Positions 8,272 through 20,400 of a stretch of DNA of 64,000 bases are shown in pieces (positions within the stretch are counted from its first letter, which is position 1; each line of letters starts with the position of its first letter). The stretch comes from Hyphomicrobiales bacterium (GTDB taxonomy: Bacteria; Pseudomonadota; Alphaproteobacteria; Rhizobiales; Kaistiaceae). Made by a program: the position numbers and the translations under genes. The DNA is taken from positions 781,594 to 845,593 of the forward strand of contig JAFKKF010000006.1 in NCBI GenBank assembly GCA_017305635.1, given 5' to 3'. The notes beneath the pieces were generated by a model. It did not search any database. It was not told the DNA's origin and worked only from the letters and a program-made list of their open reading frames with translations.

Positions 8272-9741
8272 TCAGCCGAGGCGCGTGGCGAGGTGGTCGC
8301 TCAGCCGGAGCGTCAGCTGGACGATGGAATAGGTCGGGTTGGAGTGGCCGCAGGTGGCGAAGACGCTCGACCCGCCGACGTAGAGATTGTCGAGCGAATG
8401 GATGCGCTGGTTGCGGTCGACGACGCCCTTCTTCGGGTCGTCGCTCATGCGCGTCGTGCCCATGTGGTGGCTGCCGCCCCAGAGCTGGTCGAGCGTCGGC
8501 TTCTCGTTGTCGGTGAGCAGCCAGTCGACGACGTGCATGCGGCCGACATCGTGCGCGGCCATGAGCCGGCCGGCCTCGGTGACCGCGGCGCGGATGGTGC
8601 GGAAGTCGATCTCGGAGAGGTTCCAGTCGAGCTCGGCCTGGCGCAGGCCGAAGCGGTCGCGCTGGTTGGCGAGGCGCACGCGGCTGTCCGGATTGAGCCC
8701 CTGCTCGGCGGCGAGGAAGGCGCCGCCGACATGGGCGGGGCAGGCCGGCTTCTCGCCCTTCATGGCGGCGGCGAGCAGCGCCTCGAAGGGCTGGGAACAT
8801 TCCGGCTGCGGCTTGAAGGGCCCGGTGAAGACGCCTTCCGGCGCGATCTCGAAATTGCCGAGGCGAAGGCCGAAGGAGAGGATGCCGCGTTCCTTCATGA
8901 ATTCCGGCGTCGGCGAATAGACGAGCATGAAGGTGATGGGCTTGCGCACCACGATATTGCCGACGGGCAGGTGCGGATGCTCGAGGAAGTAGCGCCCGAC
9001 GATGTCGTTCTCGTTGCCTATGCCGGCGCTCACCTGGCTGGAGGCATTGAGGAGCGCGCGCGGGTTCTCGATGCCGCCGAGGCAAAGCGCGAAGAACTTC
9101 GCCTTGACCGGGACGAGGCCCGGCCGCTTCAGGCCGCGGAACACGGCTTCGCTGACCGTGCGGCGGGAATCCTCCAGACGGATGTCGACGAGGTTGGCGT
9201 TGACGAAGGTGCTGATCCTGTCGGATGCGTCCAGCTCCGCCCGGTACTTCTGGCCGAAGCGGGTGGTCGGGTTGGAGAAGCGGAAGTAGCCGGGCTTGAG
9301 CGTATCGGCGGCGCCTTCGAACATGTCCGGCGGCGTGAAATGTTCTGGCAGGTCGAGGATGCCGTCGGCCTCCGCGGCATAGGGGTCGAGGTCGGCCTTG
9401 CCGATCGGCCAGCCGCTGTCGGGATGATCGCCGCGGACCTCGAAGTCGTAGCTGTCGAGCGGGCGCGTCCAGCCGCCCCAGTGGTTGGACGAGCCGCCGA
9501 GGAAACGGAGGCGCGCGCCATCGAGCGGGAAGTAGGGCTGGGCGCCGATCGGGCCCTTGTAGAGGTCCTGCGATTCCGGGCTCTGCTCGAGGCCGCCGCC
9601 CTCGAAGAGCCCGACCGAGAATCCCTTGCCGGCGAGCTTGCGGGCAAGCGTGATGCCGGCGGGGCCGGCGCCCATGATGCAGACGTCGAACTCCTTCGAG
9701 GCAAAGGCGTCGGCGGGGAGGGTTTCGAAGTCAATGATCAT
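8272..9741 (-). CDS. GMC-family FAD-dependent oxidoreductase
   Basis: This 489-residue flavoprotein has an N-terminal FAD motif CIMGAGPAGITLARKL and the segment FLGGSSNHWGGWTRP, where GMC enzymes bind the flavin. The C-terminal HHMGTTRMS and CGHSNPTYSIVQLTLRLSDHL blocks carry the catalytic His/Asn region. No signal peptide or Tat motif is visible, so it appears cytoplasmic. It resembles the fructose/gluconate dehydrogenase-like branch of GMC enzymes, but the substrate cannot be assigned. An in-frame TTG lies two codons upstream. The ATG at 9741 is preferred. It is probably co-transcribed with the downstream SDR. Confidence 0.88.
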   Translation of the reverse strand: MIIDFETLPADAFASKEFDVCIMGAGPAGITLARKLAGKGFSVGLFEGGGLEQSPESQDLYKGPIGAQPYFPLDGARLRFLGGSSNHWGGWTRPLDSYDFEVRGDHPDSGWPIGKADLDPYAAEADGILDLPEHFTPPDMFEGAADTLKPGYFRFSNPTTRFGQKYRAELDASDRISTFVNANLVDIRLEDSRRTVSEAVFRGLKRPGLVPVKAKFFALCLGGIENPRALLNASSQVSAGIGNENDIVGRYFLEHPHLPVGNIVVRKPITFMLVYSPTPEFMKERGILSFGLRLGNFEIAPEGVFTGPFKPQPECSQPFEALLAAAMKGEKPACPAHVGGAFLAAEQGLNPDSRVRLANQRDRFGLRQAELDWNLSEIDFRTIRAAVTEAGRLMAAHDVGRMHVVDWLLTDNEKPTLDQLWGGSHHMGTTRMSDDPKKGVVDRNQRIHSLDNLYVGGSSVFATCGHSNPTYSIVQLTLRLSDHLATRLG

Positions 9742-9888
9742 GGGCAATCCATCGGCTTGCAGTGCTGAAGCATCTGGAACGGGCGGGGATCGAGATGCCG
9801 TCGCCAGGCCATTGGCGGGCGTGTCGCGATTGTGAAGGGCCCGGGAGGATAGGCAAATCGATCCGGGCTGACAATCGCAGCGGGTGGT

Positions 9889-11478
9889 TCAGCCCGGTCC
9901 GAGCAGGAAGAAGGAGGGCGTCGGGCCGCGGCCCTTCAGGTCCACGAGGCCCCGGGATTCGAAGCGGTAGCGGCCGGCGAGCGCATCGCGGGTCGGCTCC
10001 GAGACCTGGATGCGGCCGGGCGTGCTGCTCGATTCGAGCCGGCTCGCGACGTTCACGGTGTCGCCCCAGACGTCGTAGATGAACTTGTGGTGGCCGATGA
10101 TGCCGGCGACCACCGGGCCGGTATGGATGCCGACGCGGAGCTGGAAGGCGGGCGCGCCATCGACGGCGTTGTTCTCCTCGAGCGCGGCCATCATCGCCAT
10201 GGCGAAGCGGGCAATGGCATCGGCATGGTCGTCGCGCGGCTCGGGAAGCCCGGCGACCGCCATGTAGGCATCGCCGATGGTCTTGATCTTCTCGACGCCG
10301 AGGCGGAGAGCCAGCTCGTCGAAGGCGGTGACGATGTCGTTGAGGCGGTCGACGAGGCGCTCCGGCGACATGCGCGCGGCGACGGGGGTGAAGCCGACGA
10401 GATCGGCAAAGAGGATCGACACGGCCGGGAAGCCGTCGGCGATGGTGGTCTCGCCATCGTTCAGCCGGCGCACGATCGGCGCCGGAAGGATGTTGCGGAG
10501 CAGCGCCTCGGATTTCTCCTTCTCGACCTTCAGCTCGGCGAGGTAGCGCTGCTCGCGCTGGCGCCAGCGCATGCGCTCGAGGCTCGCATTGATGCGGGCG
10601 CGGAGAAGGACGATGTTGAACGGCTTCGGCAGGTAGTCCTCGGCGCCGGCCTCGATGCAGCGCATCACCGCCTCGGTCTCGCTCAGCCCCGAGATCATGA
10701 TGACCGGCACGCCGTGCAGGCGCTCGTCGGCCTTCATCGCCTGCAGCGTCTCGAGGCCGTTCATGTCGGCCATGACGAGGTCAAGGAGGACGAGGTCGAA
10801 GTCCTCCATGCGGAGAAGATCGAGGGCCTTCCGGCCGGAATCGACGGTGACGACCGTATGGCCCTCGTGGACGAGGCGGCGCTCGAGGAGGTCGCGGTTG
10901 GACTCGTTGTCGTCGACGACGAGGATGTGGCCGACCTCGCCGGCACGCCCCGCCTCCGGCTCGGCGCGCAGCGTCTTCAGGAGGCCGGCGACGAGGTGGC
11001 CGGGATCCTCCGCCGATGCGGCCGCTCCGCTCCGGCTGAAATCGACGATGGCGTCGAGCCGATCGAGGAGGCTGCGTGCCTCGCCGAGGAGTCGCTCGAT
11101 GTCCGAGGCGAGCTCGCCGGCGTCGCTGCGACCGGCAATGTCCTCCAGCGCCATCTCGCTGTAGCCGATGATGGCGTTGAGGGGGGTGCGGAGATCGTGG
11201 CGGAGCCTGCCCTGCGCGCTCGCCAGCGGATCGTCGCCACCGGCGGCGGCCGGATCGAGGAGGCTGCCGACGAGGCGCCCGAGCGCGTCGGCGGCGACCA
11301 GCACCTTCTCGAAATAGGGGAGGAGCTCGGCGAGGCCGCGCGCCCGCGCCTGTTCGAGGATGAGGTCCTGGTATCCGGCAATGGCACGGACGGGGGTGAC
11401 GAGATCCTGCCAGACGAGGGCGAGGCGGGCGCGCTGCTCGAAGGTGCCGTCGTCGCCGGGAGAAGCGGCGTCGCTCAC
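9889..11478 (-). CDS. HisKA-REC-adenylate cyclase fusion (class III)
   Basis: This 529-residue protein has an unusual domain order. A HisKA-like helical hairpin with a normal phospho-His motif (His94 in [17 protein letters not shown]) is not followed by an ATPase domain. An earlier copy (LVTPVRAIAGYQDL, about residue 26) lacks the His. A receiver domain follows (about 184-300, phospho-acceptor Asp233, Lys285), then a coiled linker and a class III cyclase domain (about 350-520). The cyclase has metal Asp359 and Asp403, a substrate Lys in EKIKT, Asp469 in YDVWGD, and transition-state Asn476 and Arg480, so it should make cAMP. The GTG start overlaps the stop of the upstream response regulator. 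It is probably the output of the four-gene phosphorelay. Confidence 0.9.
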   Translation of the reverse strand: MSDAASPGDDGTFEQRARLALVWQDLVTPVRAIAGYQDLILEQARARGLAELLPYFEKVLVAADALGRLVGSLLDPAAAGGDDPLASAQGRLRHDLRTPLNAIIGYSEMALEDIAGRSDAGELASDIERLLGEARSLLDRLDAIVDFSRSGAAASAEDPGHLVAGLLKTLRAEPEAGRAGEVGHILVVDDNESNRDLLERRLVHEGHTVVTVDSGRKALDLLRMEDFDLVLLDLVMADMNGLETLQAMKADERLHGVPVIMISGLSETEAVMRCIEAGAEDYLPKPFNIVLLRARINASLERMRWRQREQRYLAELKVEKEKSEALLRNILPAPIVRRLNDGETTIADGFPAVSILFADLVGFTPVAARMSPERLVDRLNDIVTAFDELALRLGVEKIKTIGDAYMAVAGLPEPRDDHADAIARFAMAMMAALEENNAVDGAPAFQLRVGIHTGPVVAGIIGHHKFIYDVWGDTVNVASRLESSSTPGRIQVSEPTRDALAGRYRFESRGLVDLKGRGPTPSFFLLGPG

Positions 11479-11855
11479 GCGCCGCCCGGTCCCGCGGGCA
11501 GGAGCTTCCTGATCTTCTCGAGGAGGCGCGGCAGCTCGATCGGCTTGGTGTCGTAGTCGTCGCAGCCGGCGGCCATCGCCTTGTCGCGGTCCTCGGCCAT
11601 GGCATGGGCGGTGAGGGCGATGACGGGAATGGCGCGGGTCGCCGGGTCGGCCTTGATGCGCCGCGTCGCCTCCCAGCCGTCGACCACGGGCAGGCTCATG
11701 TCCATGAGGATGAGGTGGGGGCTTTCGGACGCGGCCTTGGCGATGCCGGCGGCGCCGTCCTGGGCGGCGACGACCTCGAAGCCCTGGCGCGCCAGGCGGC
11801 GCGAGAGCATGTCGAGGTTCATCTCGTTGTCTTCGACCACAAGGATCTTAGCCAT
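11475..11855 (-). CDS. Single-domain response regulator (DivK-like REC)
   Basis: This 126-residue receiver has acidic residues in VVEDNEMN, phospho-acceptor Asp52 in LMDMSLP, Thr in IALTAHAM and Lys104 in YDTKPIE. It has no output domain and resembles DivK/CheY-type phosphorelay shuttles. The start at 11855 gives an exact receiver. A longer in-frame extension upstream is an antisense-like Arg-rich stretch and was discarded. It lies between the hybrid kinase (20-base gap) and the cyclase (GTGA overlap), so it probably passes phosphate between them. Confidence 0.92.
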   Translation of the reverse strand: MAKILVVEDNEMNLDMLSRRLARQGFEVVAAQDGAAGIAKAASESPHLILMDMSLPVVDGWEATRRIKADPATRAIPVIALTAHAMAEDRDKAMAAGCDDYDTKPIELPRLLEKIRKLLPAGPGGA

Positions 11856-11875
11856 GCGCGTATTTCCGCCTGCCT

Positions 11876-14587
<2,712 letters not shown>

Positions 14588-14601
14588 TCAGGCGCTCCCG
14601 G

Positions 14602-15366
14602 TCATTGGAAGAGGGTCACGCTGATGGCGGAGCCGAGATCGCCTTCCTTGCCGCCTTCCTTGGGATAGCCGGTAATGTCCATCTCGCCCTTCGGCTCGCC
14701 ATGACAGGCGAGGCAGGAGGCCTTGTAATATTCGGGGACGATCAGGCGGAAGGCGGGGCGGCCGTCGACCTCGGTGGTCTCGCTGAAGCCCTTCCCCCTC
14801 GGCCAGTCGGGCTTCTCGAACTTCTCCTCGATCACCGCATTCTCCCACGCGTCCGGCCGCGCCTTGCGGTTGCGCACGAGATCGGCGGGGGCGGTCGTCT
14901 TGACGCGCGCCTCGCTGCCGGCGGCGTCGGCGAACTTCTCGTTGACGAGACGGGCGAAGACGGCCGGGATGAAGCCCTTGAAGCCGGTGCCGGGCTCGTT
15001 GATCTCCGCCTCGTGCTCGGCCATCACGTCGCGTATCGCCTGCATCTGGGCGCGGAGCAGGCGCCCCTCGCTGCCGGCAGGATCGGTTGCCATCGGATCC
15101 TCGCCGGTCACCTGCTCGTAGAGAGCCGTCGCCTCGGCGATGACCCGGTCGGGGGTCAGTCCCTTGTCGCCCTTCTGCGGATCGTTGATCAGGTCCTGGT
15201 ACTGGGAAATCACGGTGCGGGCCGAGCGCAGGTACTCGGCAAGATGGGATGCGATCGCCGCCTCGTCATCGCCGGCGGCTCGCGCCGGCATCGCGGCGAG
15301 CCCGCCCATGACCACCAGAAGGACCGCCAATCCGCGCGCCCATGGCGCCGAATGCCCGCCGCTCAT
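14602..15366 (-). CDS. Secreted Tll0287-like (DUF3365) haem c sensor protein
   Basis: This 254-residue protein has an N-terminal signal (about residues 1-31, ending PARAAGDD) and then a Tll0287-like/DUF3365 domain. The haem c motif CLACH is at Cys218-Cys221-His222 within PEYYKASCLACHGEP. Such domains are usually fused to membrane sensors. Here the domain is a separate exported protein directly upstream of a hybrid kinase. The start at MSGGHSAP is chosen because it places the signal at the N-terminus. I infer that it is the periplasmic redox or gas-ligand input of the phosphorelay. Confidence 0.85.
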   Translation of the reverse strand: MSGGHSAPWARGLAVLLVVMGGLAAMPARAAGDDEAAIASHLAEYLRSARTVISQYQDLINDPQKGDKGLTPDRVIAEATALYEQVTGEDPMATDPAGSEGRLLRAQMQAIRDVMAEHEAEINEPGTGFKGFIPAVFARLVNEKFADAAGSEARVKTTAPADLVRNRKARPDAWENAVIEEKFEKPDWPRGKGFSETTEVDGRPAFRLIVPEYYKASCLACHGEPKGEMDITGYPKEGGKEGDLGSAISVTLFQ

Positions 15367-15515
15367 CCGATCCGCCTTTCCGGGAAACGCAACCCGCCGG
15401 CCAACGCCGCCTCGCGTGAATAGTACTGCAGACTCAAGGGATTCGCCATGCCGCATGCGCGCCGCCGCCGGGAGCGGGGCGGCGATGCATCATCGTGGTA
15501 AGCGGGTGGTGAGCC

Positions 15516-16046
15516 TCAGGGCGCGTCGGAGAGGCGCTTGACCAGGGCTTCCAGCACCGTCACGCGCTCGTCGGCGGTGAGCGGGTCGGCCTCGAAGAGG
15601 TCCAGCGCCTTCAGGCCTTCGACGACGAGGAAGGCGACCAGCGAAAGGGCAGGATCGGTGGCCGAGGTCCGGATCCGATCGACGATGCGGCTCTGGCAAT
15701 CGCGCACCGGCTCCATGAGCCCGGGATTCTCTGCGAGCGCGGCGAAAACCCCGGTCGGACGCTGGCCGCTGCAATATATCTGCATCTTGTCGAGATAGGC
15801 CTCGATCAGTGCCCGGGCGACGGCGTTCGGCGTAGCGGCATTGCCGGCGGCGCGGCGGGTCGCCTCGTCGATGCCGGCCAGATGATGCTCGACCAGCGCC
15901 CGCATGAGGTCGCTTTTCTTCGGGAAATGGTAAAGCAAACCTCCCTTGGAAATGCCCGCCTTGCGTGCGACGGCATCAAGGGATACGTGACGTGCGCCAG
16001 CCTCGGCGGCGACTTCCATCGCGGCCGTCATGATGCGCAGGCGCAC
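15516..16046 (-). CDS. TetR/AcrR-family transcriptional regulator of the RND pump
   Basis: This 176-residue protein has an N-terminal helix-turn-helix with VSLDAVARKAGISKGGLLYHFPKK and an alpha-helical ligand-binding C-terminal domain. It is divergent from an RND efflux operon, and a perfect inverted repeat lies between the two, so it is probably the local repressor. The only usual start codon is GTG at 16046, giving a short N-terminus (six residues before the first helix). The in-frame sequence continues upstream without a stop for about 35 codons but has no ATG or GTG, so a rarer start further upstream is possible. Confidence 0.9.
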   Translation of the reverse strand: MRLRIMTAAMEVAAEAGARHVSLDAVARKAGISKGGLLYHFPKKSDLMRALVEHHLAGIDEATRRAAGNAATPNAVARALIEAYLDKMQIYCSGQRPTGVFAALAENPGLMEPVRDCQSRIVDRIRTSATDPALSLVAFLVVEGLKALDLFEADPLTADERVTVLEALVKRLSDAP

Positions 16047-16151
16047 GTTTTGCTTGTCGGGACTGGCCTGGAGCGCGCTATCCGCCTTGTCGCTCCGCCC
16101 GGTGCCGACCTCCAGCTGGGCGCTCGTCTTAACGGCTCCTCGTCTCGTCGA

Positions 16152-16180
16152 TTGACTTTACCGTCTGGACGGTACAGTAA
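16152..16180. promoter_or_regulatory. Operator palindrome and promoter of the RND efflux operon
   Basis: TACCGTC (16159-16165) and GACGGTA (16168-16174) form a perfect inverted repeat with a 2-base spacer. A TTGACT -35-like hexamer (16152-16157) lies directly to its left, and a CAGTAA -10-like hexamer follows 17 bases later (16175-16180). A repressor bound to the palindrome would cover the core promoter. The divergent TetR gene makes that protein the obvious binder. Confidence 0.7.
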
Positions 16181-16248
16181 CCTATTCTTCAAGGCAAGTG
16201 GCTAGGTTCCGCGCCTCTTTCTTACGCTCATTCGGGAAATTCCGGCAT

Positions 16249-17442
16249 ATGAAGCGCTTCATCGTCGGGTTCATCGTGCTCCTCCTCGTCGGCATCATCT
16301 GCGCCGGCCTGGTCTGGTTCAATTTCTTCCGCGACAAGATGATCGCGCAGTTCTTCGCGAACTTCCCGATCCCGACGGTCACGGTGTCGACGATCGAGGT
16401 GAAGCCGCAGACCTGGTCGCCGGGCATCGAGGCGGTGGGCACCGTCACGGCCTCGCGCGGCGTCGAGGTTTCCAGCCAGGTGCCGGGCATCATCAAGTCG
16501 ATCGAGTTCAAGGCCAACGACAAGGTGGCGCAGGGCAAGCTGCTCGTTCAGATCGACGACAGCATCGAGCGTTCCAAGCTCAGCGCCGCCGAATCGACGC
16601 TGCAGGTGGTGCAGGACGCGCTCGACCGCGCCCAGCAGCTGTTCAAGCGCAACTTCGCCACCTCGGCCGACCTGCAGGCGGCGCAGAACAAGCTCGACCT
16701 CGCAAAGGGCGATCTCGAGGCGCTGCGCGCGACCCTCGGCCAGAAGCAGATCACGGCGCCCTTCGCCGGCATCGTCGGCATCCCGAAGATCGACGTCGGC
16801 CAGTACGTGCAGGCGGGCACCGCCTTCGCCACGCTCCAGGACCTCGACAAGATGAAGGTCGACTTCACCATTCCGGAGCAGCAGCTGCCGCAGGTGAAGC
16901 TCGGCCAGGCGCTGGTCATCGGGCTGACCGCCGACCACATGGACTATGCCGGAACGATCACCGGCATCGATCCGAAGATCGACCCGAGCTCGCGCCTCGT
17001 CTCGGTGCAGGCGGTGGTCGACAATCCCAACGACGAGCTCCGTCCCGGCCAGTTCGTGCGCGTGCGCGTGAAGCTACCCGAGGAGCCGAGCGTGATCGCG
17101 CTGCCGCAGACGGCGGTGGTGCTAAGCCTCTATGGCAGCTTCGTCTACCAGGTGGTCGAAGCCCCGCCGCCGGCGGCACCCGCCGGGCAGGGCGCCGCGG
17201 CGCAGGGCGGCCAGGCCCCGGCGGCAGGCGGCGCGCCCGCGGCTCCCGCCGGCCCGCAGCTCGTCGCCAAGCAGATCTTCGTCGAGACCGGGCGCCGCTC
17301 GGCGACCGACATCGAAGTCATCAAGGGCGTCGATCCGGGCATGCAGATCGTCACGTCCGGCCAGAACAAGCTCTCCAATGGCAGCCATGTCGCGGTCGAC
17401 AACAGCGTCGACCCGGCCAAGACGGCGAGCGCCGCCAAATGA
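16249..17442 (+). CDS. RND efflux periplasmic adaptor (membrane fusion protein)
   Basis: The 397-residue adaptor links an inner-membrane RND pump to an outer-membrane channel. It starts MKRFIVGFIVLLLVG, an N-terminal anchor helix, followed by barrel-sandwich lipoyl halves (EAVGTVTASRGVEVSSQVPGI and QITAPFAGIVGIPKIDVGQYV), a helical hairpin rich in Ala/Leu/Gln, and a beta-barrel domain. A Pro/Ala/Gly/Gln-rich insert near residues 305-340 is unusual. A GTG 17 codons upstream is in frame, but the chosen ATG puts the anchor at the very N-terminus. The stop overlaps the pump start (ATGA). Confidence 0.92.
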   Translation: MKRFIVGFIVLLLVGIICAGLVWFNFFRDKMIAQFFANFPIPTVTVSTIEVKPQTWSPGIEAVGTVTASRGVEVSSQVPGIIKSIEFKANDKVAQGKLLVQIDDSIERSKLSAAESTLQVVQDALDRAQQLFKRNFATSADLQAAQNKLDLAKGDLEALRATLGQKQITAPFAGIVGIPKIDVGQYVQAGTAFATLQDLDKMKVDFTIPEQQLPQVKLGQALVIGLTADHMDYAGTITGIDPKIDPSSRLVSVQAVVDNPNDELRPGQFVRVRVKLPEEPSVIALPQTAVVLSLYGSFVYQVVEAPPPAAPAGQGAAAQGGQAPAAGGAPAAPAGPQLVAKQIFVETGRRSATDIEVIKGVDPGMQIVTSGQNKLSNGSHVAVDNSVDPAKTASAAK

Positions 17443-20400
17443 GTTTTTCCGAGCTCTTCATCCGGCGGCCGGTCCTTTCGACCGTCGTCAGCTTCCTGAT
17501 CCTGCTCCTCGGGGCGCAGGGCATCGTGAGCATGTCGATCCGCCAGTATCCGAAGGTCGACGAGACGGTGATCACCGTCACGACGATCTATCCGGGCGCC
17601 TCGTCGGACGTCATCCAGGGCTTCATCACCTCGACCATCGCCAAGGCGGTGTCGTCGGCCGAAGGCGTCGACTACGTCACCTCGAAGAGCTCGCTCGGCG
17701 TGTCGACGGTGTCGGTCTACATGCGTCTCAACGCCGACCCCGACAAGTCGCTGACCGAGGTCATCGCCAAGGTCCAGCAGGTGCGCGGCCAGTTGCCGAC
17801 CGAGGCGCAGGACCCGGTCATCCAGAAGGGCACCGGCTTCGCCTTCGCGCTGATGTATCTCGCGGCGCGCAGCGACACGATGAACCCGCAGCAGCTGACC
17901 GAATACCTGACGCGCGTCATCCAGCCGCGCTTCGCCACCGTCGACGGCGTGTCGGACGCCTCGATCCTCGGCGCGCAGGAATTCGCGATGCGCATCTGGC
18001 TCGATCCCGACGCCATGGCCGCGCGCCAGGTGACGGCGACCGACGTGCTCGGCGCCATCCAGGCATCGAACTTCCTGTCGGCGCCCGGCAAGACCAAGAA
18101 CGAGTACTACGCCTATTCGATCGAGGCGAAGACGACGCTGCAGGACCCGGCGGCCTTCGGCGAGCTGCCGGTGCGCTCGAACGTCGACCAGGTCGTGCGG
18201 CTGCGTGACGTCGCCCGCGTCGAGCTGGCGGCGGCCTCGACCGACGTGCGCGTGCAGTTCAACGGCAAGGACGGCGTGTTCCTCGGCATCTTCGGCACGC
18301 CGGAGGCCAATCCGCTCAGCGTGTCGGCGGGCGTGCGCCGCGAGCTGCCGTCGATCCAGCAGGACATCCCGCAGGGGATGCAGATCACGCTCCTCTACGA
18401 TTCGACCGAGGCGATCACCGCCTCGATCGAGGAAGTGTTCAAGACCATTGCGGAAGCGGCGGCGATCGTCGTCGTCGTCATCCTCCTCTTCCTCGGCTCG
18501 TTCCGCTCGGTGGTCATCCCGATCGTGACCATCCCGCTCTCGCTGATCGGCGTCTGCTTCATCATGTGGGCGCTCGGCTATTCATTGAATACGCTGACTC
18601 TGCTCGCCATGGTGCTGGCCATCGGCCTCGTCGTCGACGACGCGATCGTGGTGGTGGAGAACATCCACCGGCACATCGAGGAGGGCTACAAGCCGCTGTC
18701 GGCGGCCATCCTCGGCATGCGCGAGATCTCCAATGCGGTGATCTCGATGACGATCACGCTCGCCGCGGTGTTCGCGCCGATCGCCTTCACCACCGGCGTC
18801 ACCGGCGCGCTGTTCCGCGAATTCGCGCTGACGCTCGCCGGCGCGGTGGTGATTTCCGGCTTCATCGCGCTCACCGTGTCGCCGATGATGTCGGCGCGGC
18901 TGCTGACCGCCCATGGCGGCCGCTTCCAGCGCATCGTCGACCGCATCTTCGAGGCGATCGGCGGCTGGTACGAGCGCCGGCTGACGGGCTCGCTGAAGCT
19001 GCGGCCGCTCACCCTCATCATCGTCGCCATCCTGATCGCGACGACCGGGTTCCTGTTCACCAAGACCTCGACCGAGCTGGCGCCGGAAGAGGACCAGGGC
19101 GCGCTGTTCTCCCTGGTCACGGCGCCGCAATATGCGACGCTGCAATACACCACCGCCTTCCTCGACGAGATCGACAAGCGCACCTCGGACATTCCCGAGG
19201 TGACGACGCGCTTCCAGGTGGCGGGGAGCGGGGGCGCCAACTCGGCCTTCGCGGCCTGGGTGCTGAAGCCCTGGAGCGAGCGCACGCGCAGCCAGCAGCA
19301 GATCCAGCAGGAAATCCAGCCGCGCCTCGACAAGGTGGCGGGCGTGCAGGCCTTCGTCTTCGCGATCCCGTCCCTGCCCGGCACCGGCGGCGGCCTGCCG
19401 GTCTCGTTCGTCGTGCAGTCGACCGAGGCGGCCGACCGCGTCTACGAGCAGGCCGAGGCCATCCGCGCCAAGGCCATGCAGTCGGGCAAGTTCATCATCG
19501 TGCAGAACTCGGTGTCGTTCGACATGCCGCAGGCCCGCGTGCTGATCGACCGGCAGCGGGCGGCCTCGCTCGGCGTCGCCGTCTCCGACATCGGCAATAC
19601 GCTCACCGCGCTCGTCGGCGAGACCAGCGTCGCCAAGTTCGACCGCGATTCGCGCGCCTATGACATCATCCCGCAGACGCCGCAGGAATACCGCTTCAAC
19701 CCCGAGAGCCTCGGCAAGTTCTTCGTGCGCGCCTCCTCGGGCGCGATGGTGCCGCTCTCCTCGGTGGTGACGGTCGAGACCAATGCGACGGCACCGGCGA
19801 TCGAGCAGTTCAACCAGCTCAATTCGGCGACGCTGTCGGGCCTGCCGCGGCCGGGCGTGACCACCGGCGACGCGCTCGCGACGCTCCAGCAGATCGCCGC
19901 CGAGCAGCTGCCGAAGGGCTATTTCGTCCAGTATGCCGGCCAGTCGCGCACCGAGATCGCGGCGGGCAATACGCTGCTCATCGCCTTCGGCCTCGCGGTG
20001 GTGGTCATCTACCTTGTGCTCGCGGCGCAGTTCGAGAGCTTCCGCGATCCGCTCATCATCATGATGGCTGTGCCGCTGTCGCTGTTCGGCGCGCTGGTGC
20101 CGCTCAACATGGGCCTCTCGACCATCAACATCTACACGCAGGTGGGCCTCATCACGCTGGTCGGGCTGATCACCAAGCACGGCATCCTGATGGTGGAATT
20201 CGCCAACCAGCAGCGCGAGAAGCGCGGGCTCGACCGCAGGACCGCGATCATCGAATCGGCCCGCGTCCGCCTGCGCCCGATCCTGATGACGACCTTCGCC
20301 ATGGTGCTCGGCGTGCTGCCGCTCATCCTGTCGACCGGTGCCGGCGCGAAGGCGCGCTTCTCCATGGGCCTCGTCATCGCCGCCGGCATGTCGGTCGGTA

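Noticed and set aside
7390..9768. A 792-codon plus-strand frame across the SDR and GMC genes
   Set aside because: The two minus-strand genes carry all the family motifs. The long frame reflects high GC only.
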